A stretch of DNA of 45,562 bases, taken from positions 1-45,562 of the forward strand of contig JAAYOH010000075.1 in NCBI GenBank assembly GCA_012520375.1. The letters are read 5' to 3'. This DNA is from Clostridiales bacterium. Its GTDB lineage: Bacteria > Bacillota > Clostridia > Christensenellales > Aristaeellaceae. Positions 15,897-23,840 of this stretch are shown piece after piece. A program made the translations under genes and the position numbers. The notes beneath the pieces were generated by a model. That model did not search any database. It was not told the DNA's origin and saw only the letters and a program-made list of their open reading frames with translations. The number at the start of each line of letters is the position of its first letter. Position 1 is the first letter of the stretch.

Positions 15897-16799
15897 GTGA
15901 AGCGATCCCGATCCTCTTTTCTGGCATTGGTGGCGCCGGCTTTCGTGGTTTATACCGCCTTTATGCTGGTTCCGTTGATCGCCTCATTGGGACTGAGTTT
16001 CTATGAATGGTCAGGATATGGCGCAAAGAACTTTGTCGGGGCGCGCAATTTCCTGCGCTTGTTTTCTGACGCCAATTACAGTACCCGCTTCTGGAATGCG
16101 CTGGGAAACAATACCTACTTTTTTGTCATCACCATGCTGATCCAGAACGTGACTGCACTTGTGCTGGCCGTACTGCTGGAACGAGGACTGAAAGGAAGCA
16201 ACCTCTTCCGCACCATTTTCTTTGCGCCCTCCACCATCTCGGTGGTCATTGTAGGGTACCTGTGGCTCCTGATCTACAATCCGATCTGGGGCGCGCTGAA
16301 CAAGGTGTTGGGACTTATTGGCATCAACATGAAAAATTTTGCCTGGCTGGGCAACGAAGGCACGGCACTTACGGCTGTAGCGGTCGCCAATGCCTGGCAA
16401 TACATCGGTATTCCCATGATGCTTTTCATTTCGGGCATCAATACCATCCCGGAAGAACAGTATGAGGCGGTTTCCGTGGACGGAGGCGGGGAATGGCACA
16501 AGTTTTGCTATGTTACGTTGCCCAATTTGAAACCCATCCTGTTCATCGTTTCCACCATGACCTTTGTGGGCAATTTTTCCTCCTTCGAAATCATTTATGC
16601 CATGGAGGGGACGCTGGGCGCCCCCAACTATGCAACGGATACCTTGGGTACCTTTTTCTATCGCACCGCTTTCGGCGCACGAACCGGCTCGCCCCCGGAG
16701 ATGGGGATGGGAGCGGCGATTGCCGCCGTGATGACCCTGATCATCGGGGTCGGCGTTGTGGCATGGCTGCGCTTCAATGCGGCGGGACGGGACGATTGA
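15897..16799 (+). CDS. ABC sugar transporter permease 1 (MalF type)
   Basis: A 300-residue inner-membrane protein with about six transmembrane helices, starting with a hydrophobic segment at SSFLALVAPAFVVYTAFMLVP. The EAA loop that contacts the ATPase is visible as EEQYEAVSVDGGGEWHKFCYVTLP. GTG at 15897 follows GGGGAGGAT and fits the family length. It lies 16 bases after the transketolase and 13 before permease 2. No ATPase gene is in the cluster, so a shared MsmX-like ATPase elsewhere must energise it. Confidence 0.9.
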   Translation: MKRSRSSFLALVAPAFVVYTAFMLVPLIASLGLSFYEWSGYGAKNFVGARNFLRLFSDANYSTRFWNALGNNTYFFVITMLIQNVTALVLAVLLERGLKGSNLFRTIFFAPSTISVVIVGYLWLLIYNPIWGALNKVLGLIGINMKNFAWLGNEGTALTAVAVANAWQYIGIPMMLFISGINTIPEEQYEAVSVDGGGEWHKFCYVTLPNLKPILFIVSTMTFVGNFSSFEIIYAMEGTLGAPNYATDTLGTFFYRTAFGARTGSPPEMGMGAAIAAVMTLIIGVGVVAWLRFNAAGRDD

Positions 16800-16812
16800 G
16801 GAGGGAAGCGCT

Positions 16813-17646
16813 ATGAGGAGGACAAGACTTCGGCTTTCAGATCTCCTCATCTATCTCGTGCTGGGCATTATGGCGCTGATCGTGGTGGCGCCCATCTTTC
16901 TTATGCTCATGACCAGTTTGAAAGGCAATCTCCAGTTTATGAAGCAGCCTCTTGCCCTTCCGGACGGCATCCACCTTGAGGGATATATATCGGTTTTCAC
17001 GGAGCACAACTTCCTCCGCTATGTGGGGAACAGTCTGTTTGTGACCTTGATCTCCCTTTCCGTATCCCTGGTATTTTCGGTCCTGCTGGCATACGCCCTG
17101 TCTCGTTACAGGGGCAAGTGGGTGACGCGATTGTATTTTTACTTCCTGATGGGTATGATCATTCCCATCCGACTGGGCGTTCTCTTCCTGAATGACCTGT
17201 TGAACAGGATGGGGCTGCTGGATTCCCTGTGGGGCCTGGTGTGCATTTATACAGCCATGAGCATTCCTTTTGCCATGTTCATTTTGACGGGCTACATCAA
17301 AATGGTGCCGGCAGAAATCGATGAGTCGGCCACTATCGATGGCTGCGGCACGGGCCGCATCATCACCCACATCATCCTGCCCCTTATCCGCCCTGCCATC
17401 GCAACGGTGGCGATCTATAATTTCATGCCCATTTGGAACGATGTGTATTTCCCCCTGGTGTTCATTTTTGACCAGAGCAAAAAGACCTTTATGCTGCACG
17501 TGACCATGTTCTTTGGGCAATACAGCAAAGACTACAACCTGATCTTTTCGGCACTTTCCTTTGCCGCACTGGTCAGCCTGATTTTCTATGCGTTTGGAAG
17601 CAAACAGCTCATCAAGGGCTTGACAGCCGGCGCACTCAAGGGATAG
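16813..17646 (+). CDS. ABC sugar transporter permease 2 (MalG type)
   Basis: A 277-residue membrane protein with about six helices and a MalG-type C-terminus (KQLIKGLTAGALKG). The EAA loop reads PAEIDESATIDGCGTGRIITHIILP. A GAGGAGGGAAG ribosome binding site overlaps the end of permease 1. It completes the importer with permease 1 and the binding protein at 12559-13821. Confidence 0.92.
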   Translation: MRRTRLRLSDLLIYLVLGIMALIVVAPIFLMLMTSLKGNLQFMKQPLALPDGIHLEGYISVFTEHNFLRYVGNSLFVTLISLSVSLVFSVLLAYALSRYRGKWVTRLYFYFLMGMIIPIRLGVLFLNDLLNRMGLLDSLWGLVCIYTAMSIPFAMFILTGYIKMVPAEIDESATIDGCGTGRIITHIILPLIRPAIATVAIYNFMPIWNDVYFPLVFIFDQSKKTFMLHVTMFFGQYSKDYNLIFSALSFAALVSLIFYAFGSKQLIKGLTAGALKG

Positions 17647-17658
17647 GAGGCGGTATCT

Positions 17659-18429
17659 GTGAACAGACTGGATGACAAGATCGCGGCCATTACGGGGGGC
17701 GGCGGTGGGATCGGTCGGGCGGCGGTGGATATTTTTTCTGAAGCGGGCGCCACCGTACTGATCCTGGAAATGGATGAGGCTACGGGACGCGGCGCAAAGG
17801 AAGCCGTGCTGGCTTCCGGCGGGCAAGCCGAGTTCTACCAGGTGGACATCTCGGAGCATCAACAGGTCCGCGCCGTGTTCCACCGCATTGAGGCTGAGTA
17901 TGGCGGCGTGGATGTCCTGTACAACAATGCATCGGTATTCTGGGGGAAGAAGGACGCACCGCTCGATGTGCTGGATATGGACGTGTTTGAGCGCATTCTG
18001 AGAATCAACCTGTTCGGACTGGTGTATTGCTCCAAGTACGCCGTTGGGCAAATGAAGAAGAGGGGCGGAGGCGCCATCATCCATACCGCATCCTCAGCGG
18101 GCGTCATTGGGATACCCAAGTGCGATGCGTATACCGCGGCCAAAGGGGGAACCGTTTCACTGACCCGTTCGATGGCGGTGGAATTCGGGCCCTTTGGGAT
18201 CCGAACCAACTGCATCGCGCCTGCTGCCATTGCCACGCCCATGGTCGTCGAGAGCAACCTGAGCGATCCGGATTTTGATGAGGACCATTTCCTGAACCAG
18301 GGGACGCCCCTGCGGCGCTGGGGAACGCCCGAAGAGATCGCCCGGACTGCACTTTTTCTGGCCAGTGAGGACGCCTCCTACATAAATGGCGCCATCCTGG
18401 TGGCAGATGGGGGCATTACCATTTCCTGA
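17659..18429 (+). CDS. Short-chain dehydrogenase/reductase
   Basis: A 256-residue classical SDR. The cofactor loop is TGGGGGIGRAA near residues 13-23, and NNAS marks the central sheet. The catalytic set is Ser in HTASSAG and Tyr/Lys in YTAAKGG. Asp or Glu after the second strand (LILEMDEA) suggests NAD rather than NADP preference. GTG at 17659 follows TAGGAGG. It probably oxidises a hydroxyl of the imported compound or of an intermediate. Substrate unknown. Confidence 0.9.
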   Translation: MNRLDDKIAAITGGGGGIGRAAVDIFSEAGATVLILEMDEATGRGAKEAVLASGGQAEFYQVDISEHQQVRAVFHRIEAEYGGVDVLYNNASVFWGKKDAPLDVLDMDVFERILRINLFGLVYCSKYAVGQMKKRGGGAIIHTASSAGVIGIPKCDAYTAAKGGTVSLTRSMAVEFGPFGIRTNCIAPAAIATPMVVESNLSDPDFDEDHFLNQGTPLRRWGTPEEIARTALFLASEDASYINGAILVADGGITIS

Positions 18430-18441
18430 GGAGGATGAGAT

Positions 18442-19491
18442 ATGAAAAAGATCAGGTGGGGCATTTTGGGGGCAGGCGGGATAGCGGATCGGCGCACCAT
18501 GCCCGGGATGCAGCTGGCTCCCCATGCCAGGATCGTCGCCGTGATGGAGGTTGATCCGGAAGTGGCTGAGGGACTGCGGCGGAAATACGGTGCGGACCGC
18601 TGCTATACCGAGGACGTCGCGCTGCTGGCGGATCCCGAGGTTGATGCGGTGTATATCGCTTCCCCTGTTGCCTTCCATGCAAGACAGGCTATGCTGGCCG
18701 CTGATGCCGGCAAGCATATCCTGATCGAGAAACCCCTGGCCCTGTCCTCCCGGGAGGGCCAGTCCATCGTGGACCACTGTGCGAAAAGAGGCGTACAGAT
18801 AGCAGCCGGCTTGATGATGCGCTTTGGCAGCTATGTGAATGCCATGCGGGAGGCGATCGCCCAGGGAAGGATCGGCGAGGTGGTCTCTTGCTTCGCCCAT
18901 TTTACTTGCTGGTATCCCGATATCGAGGGCAGTTGGCGCCAACGAAAGGAAACGGCTGGCGGAGGCGCTCTGATGGATATGGGTATCCACTGCATCGATC
19001 TGATCCGTTATGTGACGGGACAGGAGGTGAGGCAGGTGGCCGCCATGCACGACACCCTCACCTTTGACTACGAAGTGGAGGACAGTTCGACGTTGCTCAT
19101 GCGATTGGAAAAGGGGACGCTGGCCACGGTGCAATCCAACTTCAACATCCCGGACGAGGCCTCCCTTTGGCGTCTGGAATTCTTCGGGACCCGGGGTCGT
19201 CTGGCCGGCCGGGGCGTCATCGGGCAGGTGGACGGCGGCAGCGTGGACGCGGTCTTTCTGGACCGGGGTAGTGAGTACAATGCAAAACAGGACCATGGGG
19301 ACTCTGTATCTGCAACCTGCCTGGAAGCCCAATTGGGCAACATGTATGCGCGGGAGATCGAAAGTTTCTGCCTTTCTTTGATTGAGGGAAAACCGCTTGA
19401 AGTGCCTGCACAGGAGGCAGTTCAGTGTCAGCGCATCATCGAAGCAGCCTACAGGGCAAATGATACGGGGCGTTACGAGAACCTTTTCTGA
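18442..19491 (+). CDS. Gfo/Idh/MocA-family oxidoreductase
   Basis: A 349-residue NAD(P)-dependent sugar dehydrogenase. The Rossmann motif is GILGAGGIADRR. The family's Lys lies in LIEKPLALSSREGQ, and the C-terminal catalytic segment has GGALMDMGIHCIDLIRYVTG. It follows GGAGGATGAG and is the last gene of the operon. Members act on inositols, glucose, anhydro sugars and hexuronic derivatives, so it is the third dehydrogenase of this locus. Which ring position it oxidises cannot be told. Confidence 0.92.
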   Translation: MKKIRWGILGAGGIADRRTMPGMQLAPHARIVAVMEVDPEVAEGLRRKYGADRCYTEDVALLADPEVDAVYIASPVAFHARQAMLAADAGKHILIEKPLALSSREGQSIVDHCAKRGVQIAAGLMMRFGSYVNAMREAIAQGRIGEVVSCFAHFTCWYPDIEGSWRQRKETAGGGALMDMGIHCIDLIRYVTGQEVRQVAAMHDTLTFDYEVEDSSTLLMRLEKGTLATVQSNFNIPDEASLWRLEFFGTRGRLAGRGVIGQVDGGSVDAVFLDRGSEYNAKQDHGDSVSATCLEAQLGNMYAREIESFCLSLIEGKPLEVPAQEAVQCQRIIEAAYRANDTGRYENLF

Positions 19492-19750
19492 TGTGAGGAT
19501 CCCCAAAACGGGTTCTTCACGGAAAGTTGAGGGATGGGGGATTGCGAGCGGGCAGTGCAAGGCAACGCATGAGGGCGAAGAAGCAAACGTCATCCCTAGC
19601 CGTGGACAATGCGCGTAGCGACCTGGTTCTTGCCATTGAAATCTTCCGGCTTATCCCCGGGACCAGAGAAAAGAGCAATGATTGTTGGATACGGGAAGGT
19701 GGTATAGTGGTTCCTGGTATCCGGCGCCGGGGCGTTTTTTCTTTTTTGCC
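19492..19750. other. Gap after the sugar operon; one possible hairpin
   Basis: No gene is recognised. At 19687-19722 GGATACGGGAA and TTCCTGGTATCC form an imperfect hairpin. It is followed, after a GC-rich stretch, by T-runs from 19735, and may be the terminator of the sugar operon. No other structure is clear. Confidence 0.4.
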
Positions 19751-19779
19751 TTGACATGAACCGTTAATACGTTTATAAT
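19751..19779 (+). promoter_or_regulatory. Consensus promoter of the nrfA operon
   Basis: TTGACA (19751-19756), exactly 17 bases, TATAAT (19774-19779): a perfect sigma-A consensus. It suggests high expression unless repressed. Confidence 0.9.
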
Positions 19780-19809
19780 ACGAGAAAGAAATGTACAGGA
19801 GGGTTTTTT

Positions 19810-20955
19810 ATGAAAAAGAAAGTCCTTGTTTTCTTTCTCCTTGCGATGTGCCTTACCGGTTTCGCGCTGGCGTCCACGGTTTCTTTGCCTGCGGATTCCT
19901 ATAAGGACACTTTTCCGGACCAGTACCAGAGTTATTTGAGAAACGCGGAAAACGATGAGAACTACGACTATGTCCAGGCTCATCCCCAAATCGCGGTTTT
20001 GTATGAAGGCTTCGGCTTTGCGCACTCGTATTTTTCCGCCCGCGGGCATGAGTATACGCTGGAAGATGTGAAAAACATCGGGAGGCCGCATCCCCTGGCC
20101 AACTGCCTAACCTGCAAATCCGGTGATTACACCGCAATGGTCAATGAGATGGGCATAGAAGCGTACAAACTGCCCTTTGATGAAACCTTTGCTGAGCTCA
20201 AAGGCGGGATCAGCTGTTTCAATTGCCATGGCGAAGAACCCGGTGTTCTCCAGGTCACCCACCAATACCTCAAGGACGCGGTGGGGGAGGACAGTGGTGT
20301 CAACCCTGCGATCCTGGCCTGTGCGCAATGCCATGTGGAATACTATTTCCCGGCCGACACCAAGGCGACGGTCCTGCCGTATGAAGGCTTGGAGAACGCC
20401 ACCCCTGAAATGATCTACGCGTATTTTGATCAACTGGGCTTCTCGGATTTTGTCAACCCGCGCACCGGCACCAATATGATCAAAGTCCAGCATCCCGAGT
20501 TTGAGACCTATACCGGTGCCGGAAGCGTTCACAAGAGCACGCATTCCTGCGCGGACTGCCATATGGGCAAGGCCGTCAATGAGGCTGGCCAAAGCTTTTC
20601 CTCCCATTACCTGACGAGCCCGCTGAAGAACCCGGCCGTCCGGGATTCCTGCGTGCAGTGCCATGCCGATCTGGATGAGTTTGTCAAAGGGATACAGGAC
20701 AGGACCGAAGAGCGTACCTATCTGATCGCGGACAAACTGGTCGACCTGACCAACGCCCTGGCGGACAAGGTTGCCGCCGGCGCCACAGATGAGGAACTGG
20801 CTCAGCTGCGCGCGCTCAACCGTGAAGCGCAGTTTTACTGGGATTTTGTCTTTGTGGAGAACAGCGAAGGCGCCCACAACAGCAAATTGTCAACTGCCTG
20901 CCTGGACAAGGCGGAGCTGCTGGTAGACCAGGCCCTGGAGCTGGTCAAGCAATAA
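19810..20955 (+). CDS. nrfA: Ammonia-forming cytochrome c nitrite reductase (pentaheme)
   Basis: A 381-residue exported enzyme that reduces nitrite to ammonium with six electrons. The Sec signal peptide ends near FALA-ST. Five haem sites are present: the active-site haem as CLTCK (99-103) and four CxxCH at 136-140, 171-175, 247-251 and 281-285. The catalytic set can be placed: R92, Lys103 as haem ligand, Tyr178 in CHVEYYF, and His228 in the calcium-associated KVQHPE. A further distal His is H356. It is much shorter than E. coli NrfA because the loop before haem 1 and other insertions are missing. AGGAGG lies 7 bases before the ATG. No NrfH quinol-oxidising partner follows. Instead come haem-ligation genes. 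Confidence 0.92.
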   Translation: MKKKVLVFFLLAMCLTGFALASTVSLPADSYKDTFPDQYQSYLRNAENDENYDYVQAHPQIAVLYEGFGFAHSYFSARGHEYTLEDVKNIGRPHPLANCLTCKSGDYTAMVNEMGIEAYKLPFDETFAELKGGISCFNCHGEEPGVLQVTHQYLKDAVGEDSGVNPAILACAQCHVEYYFPADTKATVLPYEGLENATPEMIYAYFDQLGFSDFVNPRTGTNMIKVQHPEFETYTGAGSVHKSTHSCADCHMGKAVNEAGQSFSSHYLTSPLKNPAVRDSCVQCHADLDEFVKGIQDRTEERTYLIADKLVDLTNALADKVAAGATDEELAQLRALNREAQFYWDFVFVENSEGAHNSKLSTACLDKAELLVDQALELVKQ

Positions 20956-20970
20956 GCGGCGCGATGACGG

Positions 20971-21006
20971 AGGCCTGCCGCGCTTGTGGTGGCAGGCCTT
21001 TTCTTT
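20971..21006 (+). terminator. Terminator or attenuator between nrfA and resB
   Basis: Nine-base arms AGGCCTGCC (20971-20979) and GGCAGGCCT (20991-20999) with TTTCTTT. As resB follows at once without another promoter that I can see, it probably lets nrfA be made in excess over resBC. Confidence 0.75.
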
Positions 21007-21022
21007 GGAAGGAAACCTGCCT

Positions 21023-22312
21023 ATGAAAAAAATGCTCCGTGTTTTTTCCTCCATGTACCTGGCCCTGGTTCTCCTGGGCTTGATTGTACTTTCTTGTGTG
21101 CTGGGCGGCATCATTCCACAGGGCGCCCTTCCGCAGGATTACAGGGACCTCTTTGGTGAGACATTTTCCCAAGTGATCCTGTTTGCGGGATTTGACCGGG
21201 TATTCACAGCCTGGTGGTTCATCCTTCTGATGGGATTGCTGCTGATCAATCTATTCCTGTGCAGCTTGATCCGTTTTCCTTCCACCTTGAAACTGTACAG
21301 GGAGGGCTTCACGCTCAACAGCTGTCTGCTTCAGACAAAGCCCAGTTTCGACCTGTGCCTTTCCCCTGGAAGAGCCCGGGATTTCTTACAACAACTGGGC
21401 TTTGCAAAGCCCCTTTCCCAAACGGTAGACGGGGTCCATTACCTGTATCAAAGCCGCAGGCGCCTGGGCGTCTGGGGTTCCTGGCTGTCTCATCTGGGGA
21501 TGCTGATCATCGTGGTAGGGTTTGCGCTGGGCCAGCTGCTGCATGTGGATACCAGCGTGTATGGCGTTCCCGGGCAAACCAAGCAGGTGCCGGGGCATGA
21601 CATCGCAGTTCAGATCGACGCCTTTGATATTATCCTGCGGGATGATCACACGGTGGAACAGTACATTGCGGATCTTACCATCCACAATACCAAGGACAAC
21701 ACCTCTGTCAAAGGGCAAAGCAAGGTCAATCACCCTCTTGAGGCTTACGGCATGAGCTTCCTGCAAAACGCCACCGGCTGGGCTGTGAATGTGTCCAGTT
21801 TCCGGGGGGAGGAACTGCTGGATGAACGGATTGTCTGCGCAGGGGAAAGCGTGGAGTTAAAGGATCTGCATGAGGACTATATGGATCTGGCCCTGGTGGT
21901 GCATGCCTTATACCCGGACGTGATCATGACGCCCGCGGGTCCCAGGACGGCAAGCCCGCACCTGAACAACCCGGCTGTCCTCTTTTCCCTTTATTACCAA
22001 GGCAAACTGGTGGACCAAAACCTGGTTGGCATAGGCCATGACATCAAAGCCTCGGATTACCGTTTTGTCCTGTCCTCCCCGCAGCCCTATACCTTGATCC
22101 AAATCGTTTCAGACCCTTCCCTGCCCCTGGTCATGGCTGGCGGCGTGCTGATGCTCATCGGGCTATTCCTGGCCTTTTACGTAAGGCCGCAGCAGGTGTG
22201 GGTGCGTTATGAGGAAGGACAGGAACGGGTTTATGGCTATGCAAAAAAAGGCGCGGACTTGTTTTCGGACAAAGCCGTCATGCTGACGAAGGAGATGAAT
22301 ACCACAACATGA
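21023..22312 (+). CDS. resB: Cytochrome c biogenesis protein ResB (CcsB/Ccs1)
   Basis: A 429-residue membrane protein of the System II haem-attachment machine outside the cell membrane. It has N-terminal helices (VFSSMYLALVLLGLIVLSCVLGGIIPQ, cut here by prose, and WWFILLMGLLLINLFLCSL), a third before a large extracytoplasmic domain (about 185-385), and a last helix (LVMAGGVLMLIGLFLAFYV). ATG 21023 with GGAAGGAAA upstream suits the family; an upstream in-frame start at 20984 would sit inside the terminator. It overlaps resC as ATGA. Together they should attach haem to NrfA, including the unusual CLTCK site. Confidence 0.92.
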   Translation: MKKMLRVFSSMYLALVLLGLIVLSCVLGGIIPQGALPQDYRDLFGETFSQVILFAGFDRVFTAWWFILLMGLLLINLFLCSLIRFPSTLKLYREGFTLNSCLLQTKPSFDLCLSPGRARDFLQQLGFAKPLSQTVDGVHYLYQSRRRLGVWGSWLSHLGMLIIVVGFALGQLLHVDTSVYGVPGQTKQVPGHDIAVQIDAFDIILRDDHTVEQYIADLTIHNTKDNTSVKGQSKVNHPLEAYGMSFLQNATGWAVNVSSFRGEELLDERIVCAGESVELKDLHEDYMDLALVVHALYPDVIMTPAGPRTASPHLNNPAVLFSLYYQGKLVDQNLVGIGHDIKASDYRFVLSSPQPYTLIQIVSDPSLPLVMAGGVLMLIGLFLAFYVRPQQVWVRYEEGQERVYGYAKKGADLFSDKAVMLTKEMNTTT

Positions 22313-23130
22313 ATTATTTGCAGGCGGAAACCATCCTATTTTCGATCACGGCTGTCGCCTACTTGATTTCGGCCGTGTTGTATATCCTCTTTTTTGCCCT
22401 GAAAAAAGAAAAACCGGGCGAACTTGCCGGCTATGTGCTCCTGGCCGCTTTCATCCTCCACACAGCAGCCCTGGTTGTCCGTTCCATCGGGGCTGGACGA
22501 TTGCCCCTGTCCAACCAGTATGAGTTTGCCACCAGCTTCGCCTGGGGGATTGCATTGTCCTATGTAATTTTCGCGCGGAAAAAGAAATACAGGGCGCTGG
22601 GCACCTTTGTGGCTCCGGTCATCTTCCTGATCATCGGGTACGCTGCCATGCAGTCCCGCGAGGTCAATGAACTGATGCCGGCGCTGCAGAGCAACTGGCT
22701 GGTCATCCATGTATCCACCGCCATCATCTCCTATGGAAGCTTTGGCGTCGCCTTTGGCGGCTCTCTTATGTATCTGTTGCGCGACCGCATTCATGAGAAC
22801 GAGTTTACACGCCATTATTTCCCCGAAAAGGAGCGCCTTGATGTTCTGAATTACCGGATGATCTCCTTTGGCTTTCTGTTTTTGACCCTGGTCATCGTTA
22901 CCGGCGCCATCTGGGCGCAGAAAGCCTGGGGGCGCTACTGGACCTGGGACCCCAAGGAAACCTGGTCACTGGTTACCTGGATTATTTACGCCATCTACCT
23001 GCACCTGCGCATCACACGGGGCTGGCGGGGCAAGAAGGCCGCGTGGTTTGCCGTCATCGGGTTTATCTGTGTGATCTTCACCTACATCGGCGTCAACACC
23101 TGGATCCCAAGCATCCACAGTTACGCGTAG
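22309..23130 (+). CDS. resC: Cytochrome c biogenesis protein ResC (CcsA)
   Basis: A 273-residue protein with about eight transmembrane helices and the haem-handling tryptophan-rich WWD-type signature WGRYWTWDPKETWSLVTW. Conserved His residues flank it (H154-type in WLVIHVSTAIISYGSF, and VTWIIYAIYLHLR). It exports haem and, with ResB, ligates it to CxxCH/CxxCK cysteines. The start overlaps the resB stop. W. succinogenes uses a fused CcsBA (NrfI) for the CxxCK haem, and this pair may be a split counterpart. Confidence 0.93.
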   Translation: MNYLQAETILFSITAVAYLISAVLYILFFALKKEKPGELAGYVLLAAFILHTAALVVRSIGAGRLPLSNQYEFATSFAWGIALSYVIFARKKKYRALGTFVAPVIFLIIGYAAMQSREVNELMPALQSNWLVIHVSTAIISYGSFGVAFGGSLMYLLRDRIHENEFTRHYFPEKERLDVLNYRMISFGFLFLTLVIVTGAIWAQKAWGRYWTWDPKETWSLVTWIIYAIYLHLRITRGWRGKKAAWFAVIGFICVIFTYIGVNTWIPSIHSYA

Positions 23131-23276
23131 GAAGTTGGTATCTGCTGAACAAGGCGCCCCCTATGTAGCGCCGGTTTGGCGCAGAGAACCCGTGGTGATG
23201 AGCCTGCCTGACGTCTTGCAGATAGGGATAAGATTGAAAATGTTTGCAGTTGATTCGAAAATAGGCCATGTCAGGA

Positions 23277-23309
23277 AAAGAGCCCCCCGGAACGATCGTT
23301 CCGGGGGGC
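23277..23309 (-). terminator. Terminator of the tRNA cluster
   Basis: A 26-base perfect palindrome at 23284-23309 (arms CCCCCCGGAACGA) lies just after tRNA-Asp on the minus strand, followed by CTCTTTT. Confidence 0.85.
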
Positions 23310-23310
23310 C

Positions 23311-23387
23311 TGGCGACCAGGAAGGGGCTCGAACCCTCGACCTCCAGCGTGACAGGCTGGCATTCTAACCAACTGAACTACCTGGCC
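23311..23387 (-). tRNA. tRNA-Asp (GTC)
   Basis: The 77-base cloverleaf has acceptor GGCCAGG/CCTGGTC, anticodon loop CTGTCAC, T loop TTCGAGC and an encoded CCA at 23311-23313. Last of four tRNAs. Confidence 0.95.
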
Positions 23388-23392
23388 ATACA

Positions 23393-23466
23393 TGGGCCCT
23401 CAGGGACTTGAACCCTGGACCGATCGGTTATGAGCCGACTGCTCTGACCAACTGAGCTAAAGGCCC
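23393..23466 (-). tRNA. tRNA with CAT anticodon, probably Ile2 (lysidine type)
   Basis: The 74-base cloverleaf has acceptor GGGCCTT/AGGGCCC, loop CTCATAA and discriminator A. CCA is not encoded. CAT can be elongator Met or, after lysidine modification by TilS, isoleucine for AUA. C4-G69 and C5-G68 in the acceptor are TilS recognition features known from E. coli, so Ile2 is favoured. Confidence 0.9.
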
Positions 23467-23487
23467 ACGCTCAATGCCCCTTGGGCG

Positions 23488-23512
23488 CCGGCGCACCCTT
23501 TGGGTGCGCCGG
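23488..23512. other. Hairpin between two tRNAs
   Basis: Perfect 11-base arms (CCGGCGCACCC) with a TTT loop, no T-run. Probably a processing signal in the tRNA precursor. Confidence 0.6.
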
Positions 23513-23516
23513 GAAG

Positions 23517-23588
23517 CGACCTCTAGGGGATTCGAACCCCTGTTACCGCCGTGAAAGGGCGGTGTCTTAACCACTTGACCAAGAGGTC
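23517..23588 (-). tRNA. tRNA-Glu (TTC)
   Basis: The 72-base cloverleaf has acceptor GACCTCT/AGAGGTC, anticodon stem CCGCC/GGCGG, loop CTTTCAC, T loop TTCGAAT and discriminator G. CCA is not encoded. Confidence 0.95.
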
Positions 23589-23591
23589 TCG

Positions 23592-23671
<80 letters not shown>

Positions 23672-23696
23672 ATGGGATCGGAAAGCGGCATATCGA

Positions 23697-23725
23697 ATTA
23701 TAACAAAGCCTGCCCCGTTCGTCAA
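23697..23725 (-). promoter_or_regulatory. Promoter of the tRNA cluster
   Basis: Minus strand TTGACG (23720-23725), a 17-base spacer and TATAAT (23697-23702), about 25 bases before tRNA-Pro. Confidence 0.85.
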
Positions 23726-23780
23726 GGGGCCCCGGGGGACTTTACCGATACTTTACTGTGTGCCGGGCCAAGAGGCGCCG

Positions 23781-23809
23781 TTGTTTTTGGTGTATCCCTA
23801 TGGTATACT
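23781..23809 (+). promoter_or_regulatory. Probable mntP promoter
   Basis: TTGTTT (23781-23786), a 17-base spacer and TATACT (23804-23809). I see no manganese riboswitch: the leader is only about 25 bases. Confidence 0.6.
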
Positions 23810-23840
23810 GCCCTGCATGGAAATGGGGGTGCGGCACAAT

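Noticed and set aside
14094-19491. Identity of the locus as the sulfoquinovose transketolase pathway
   Set aside because: The required isomerases and the sulfolactaldehyde enzymes are not present. Only the split transketolase is shared.
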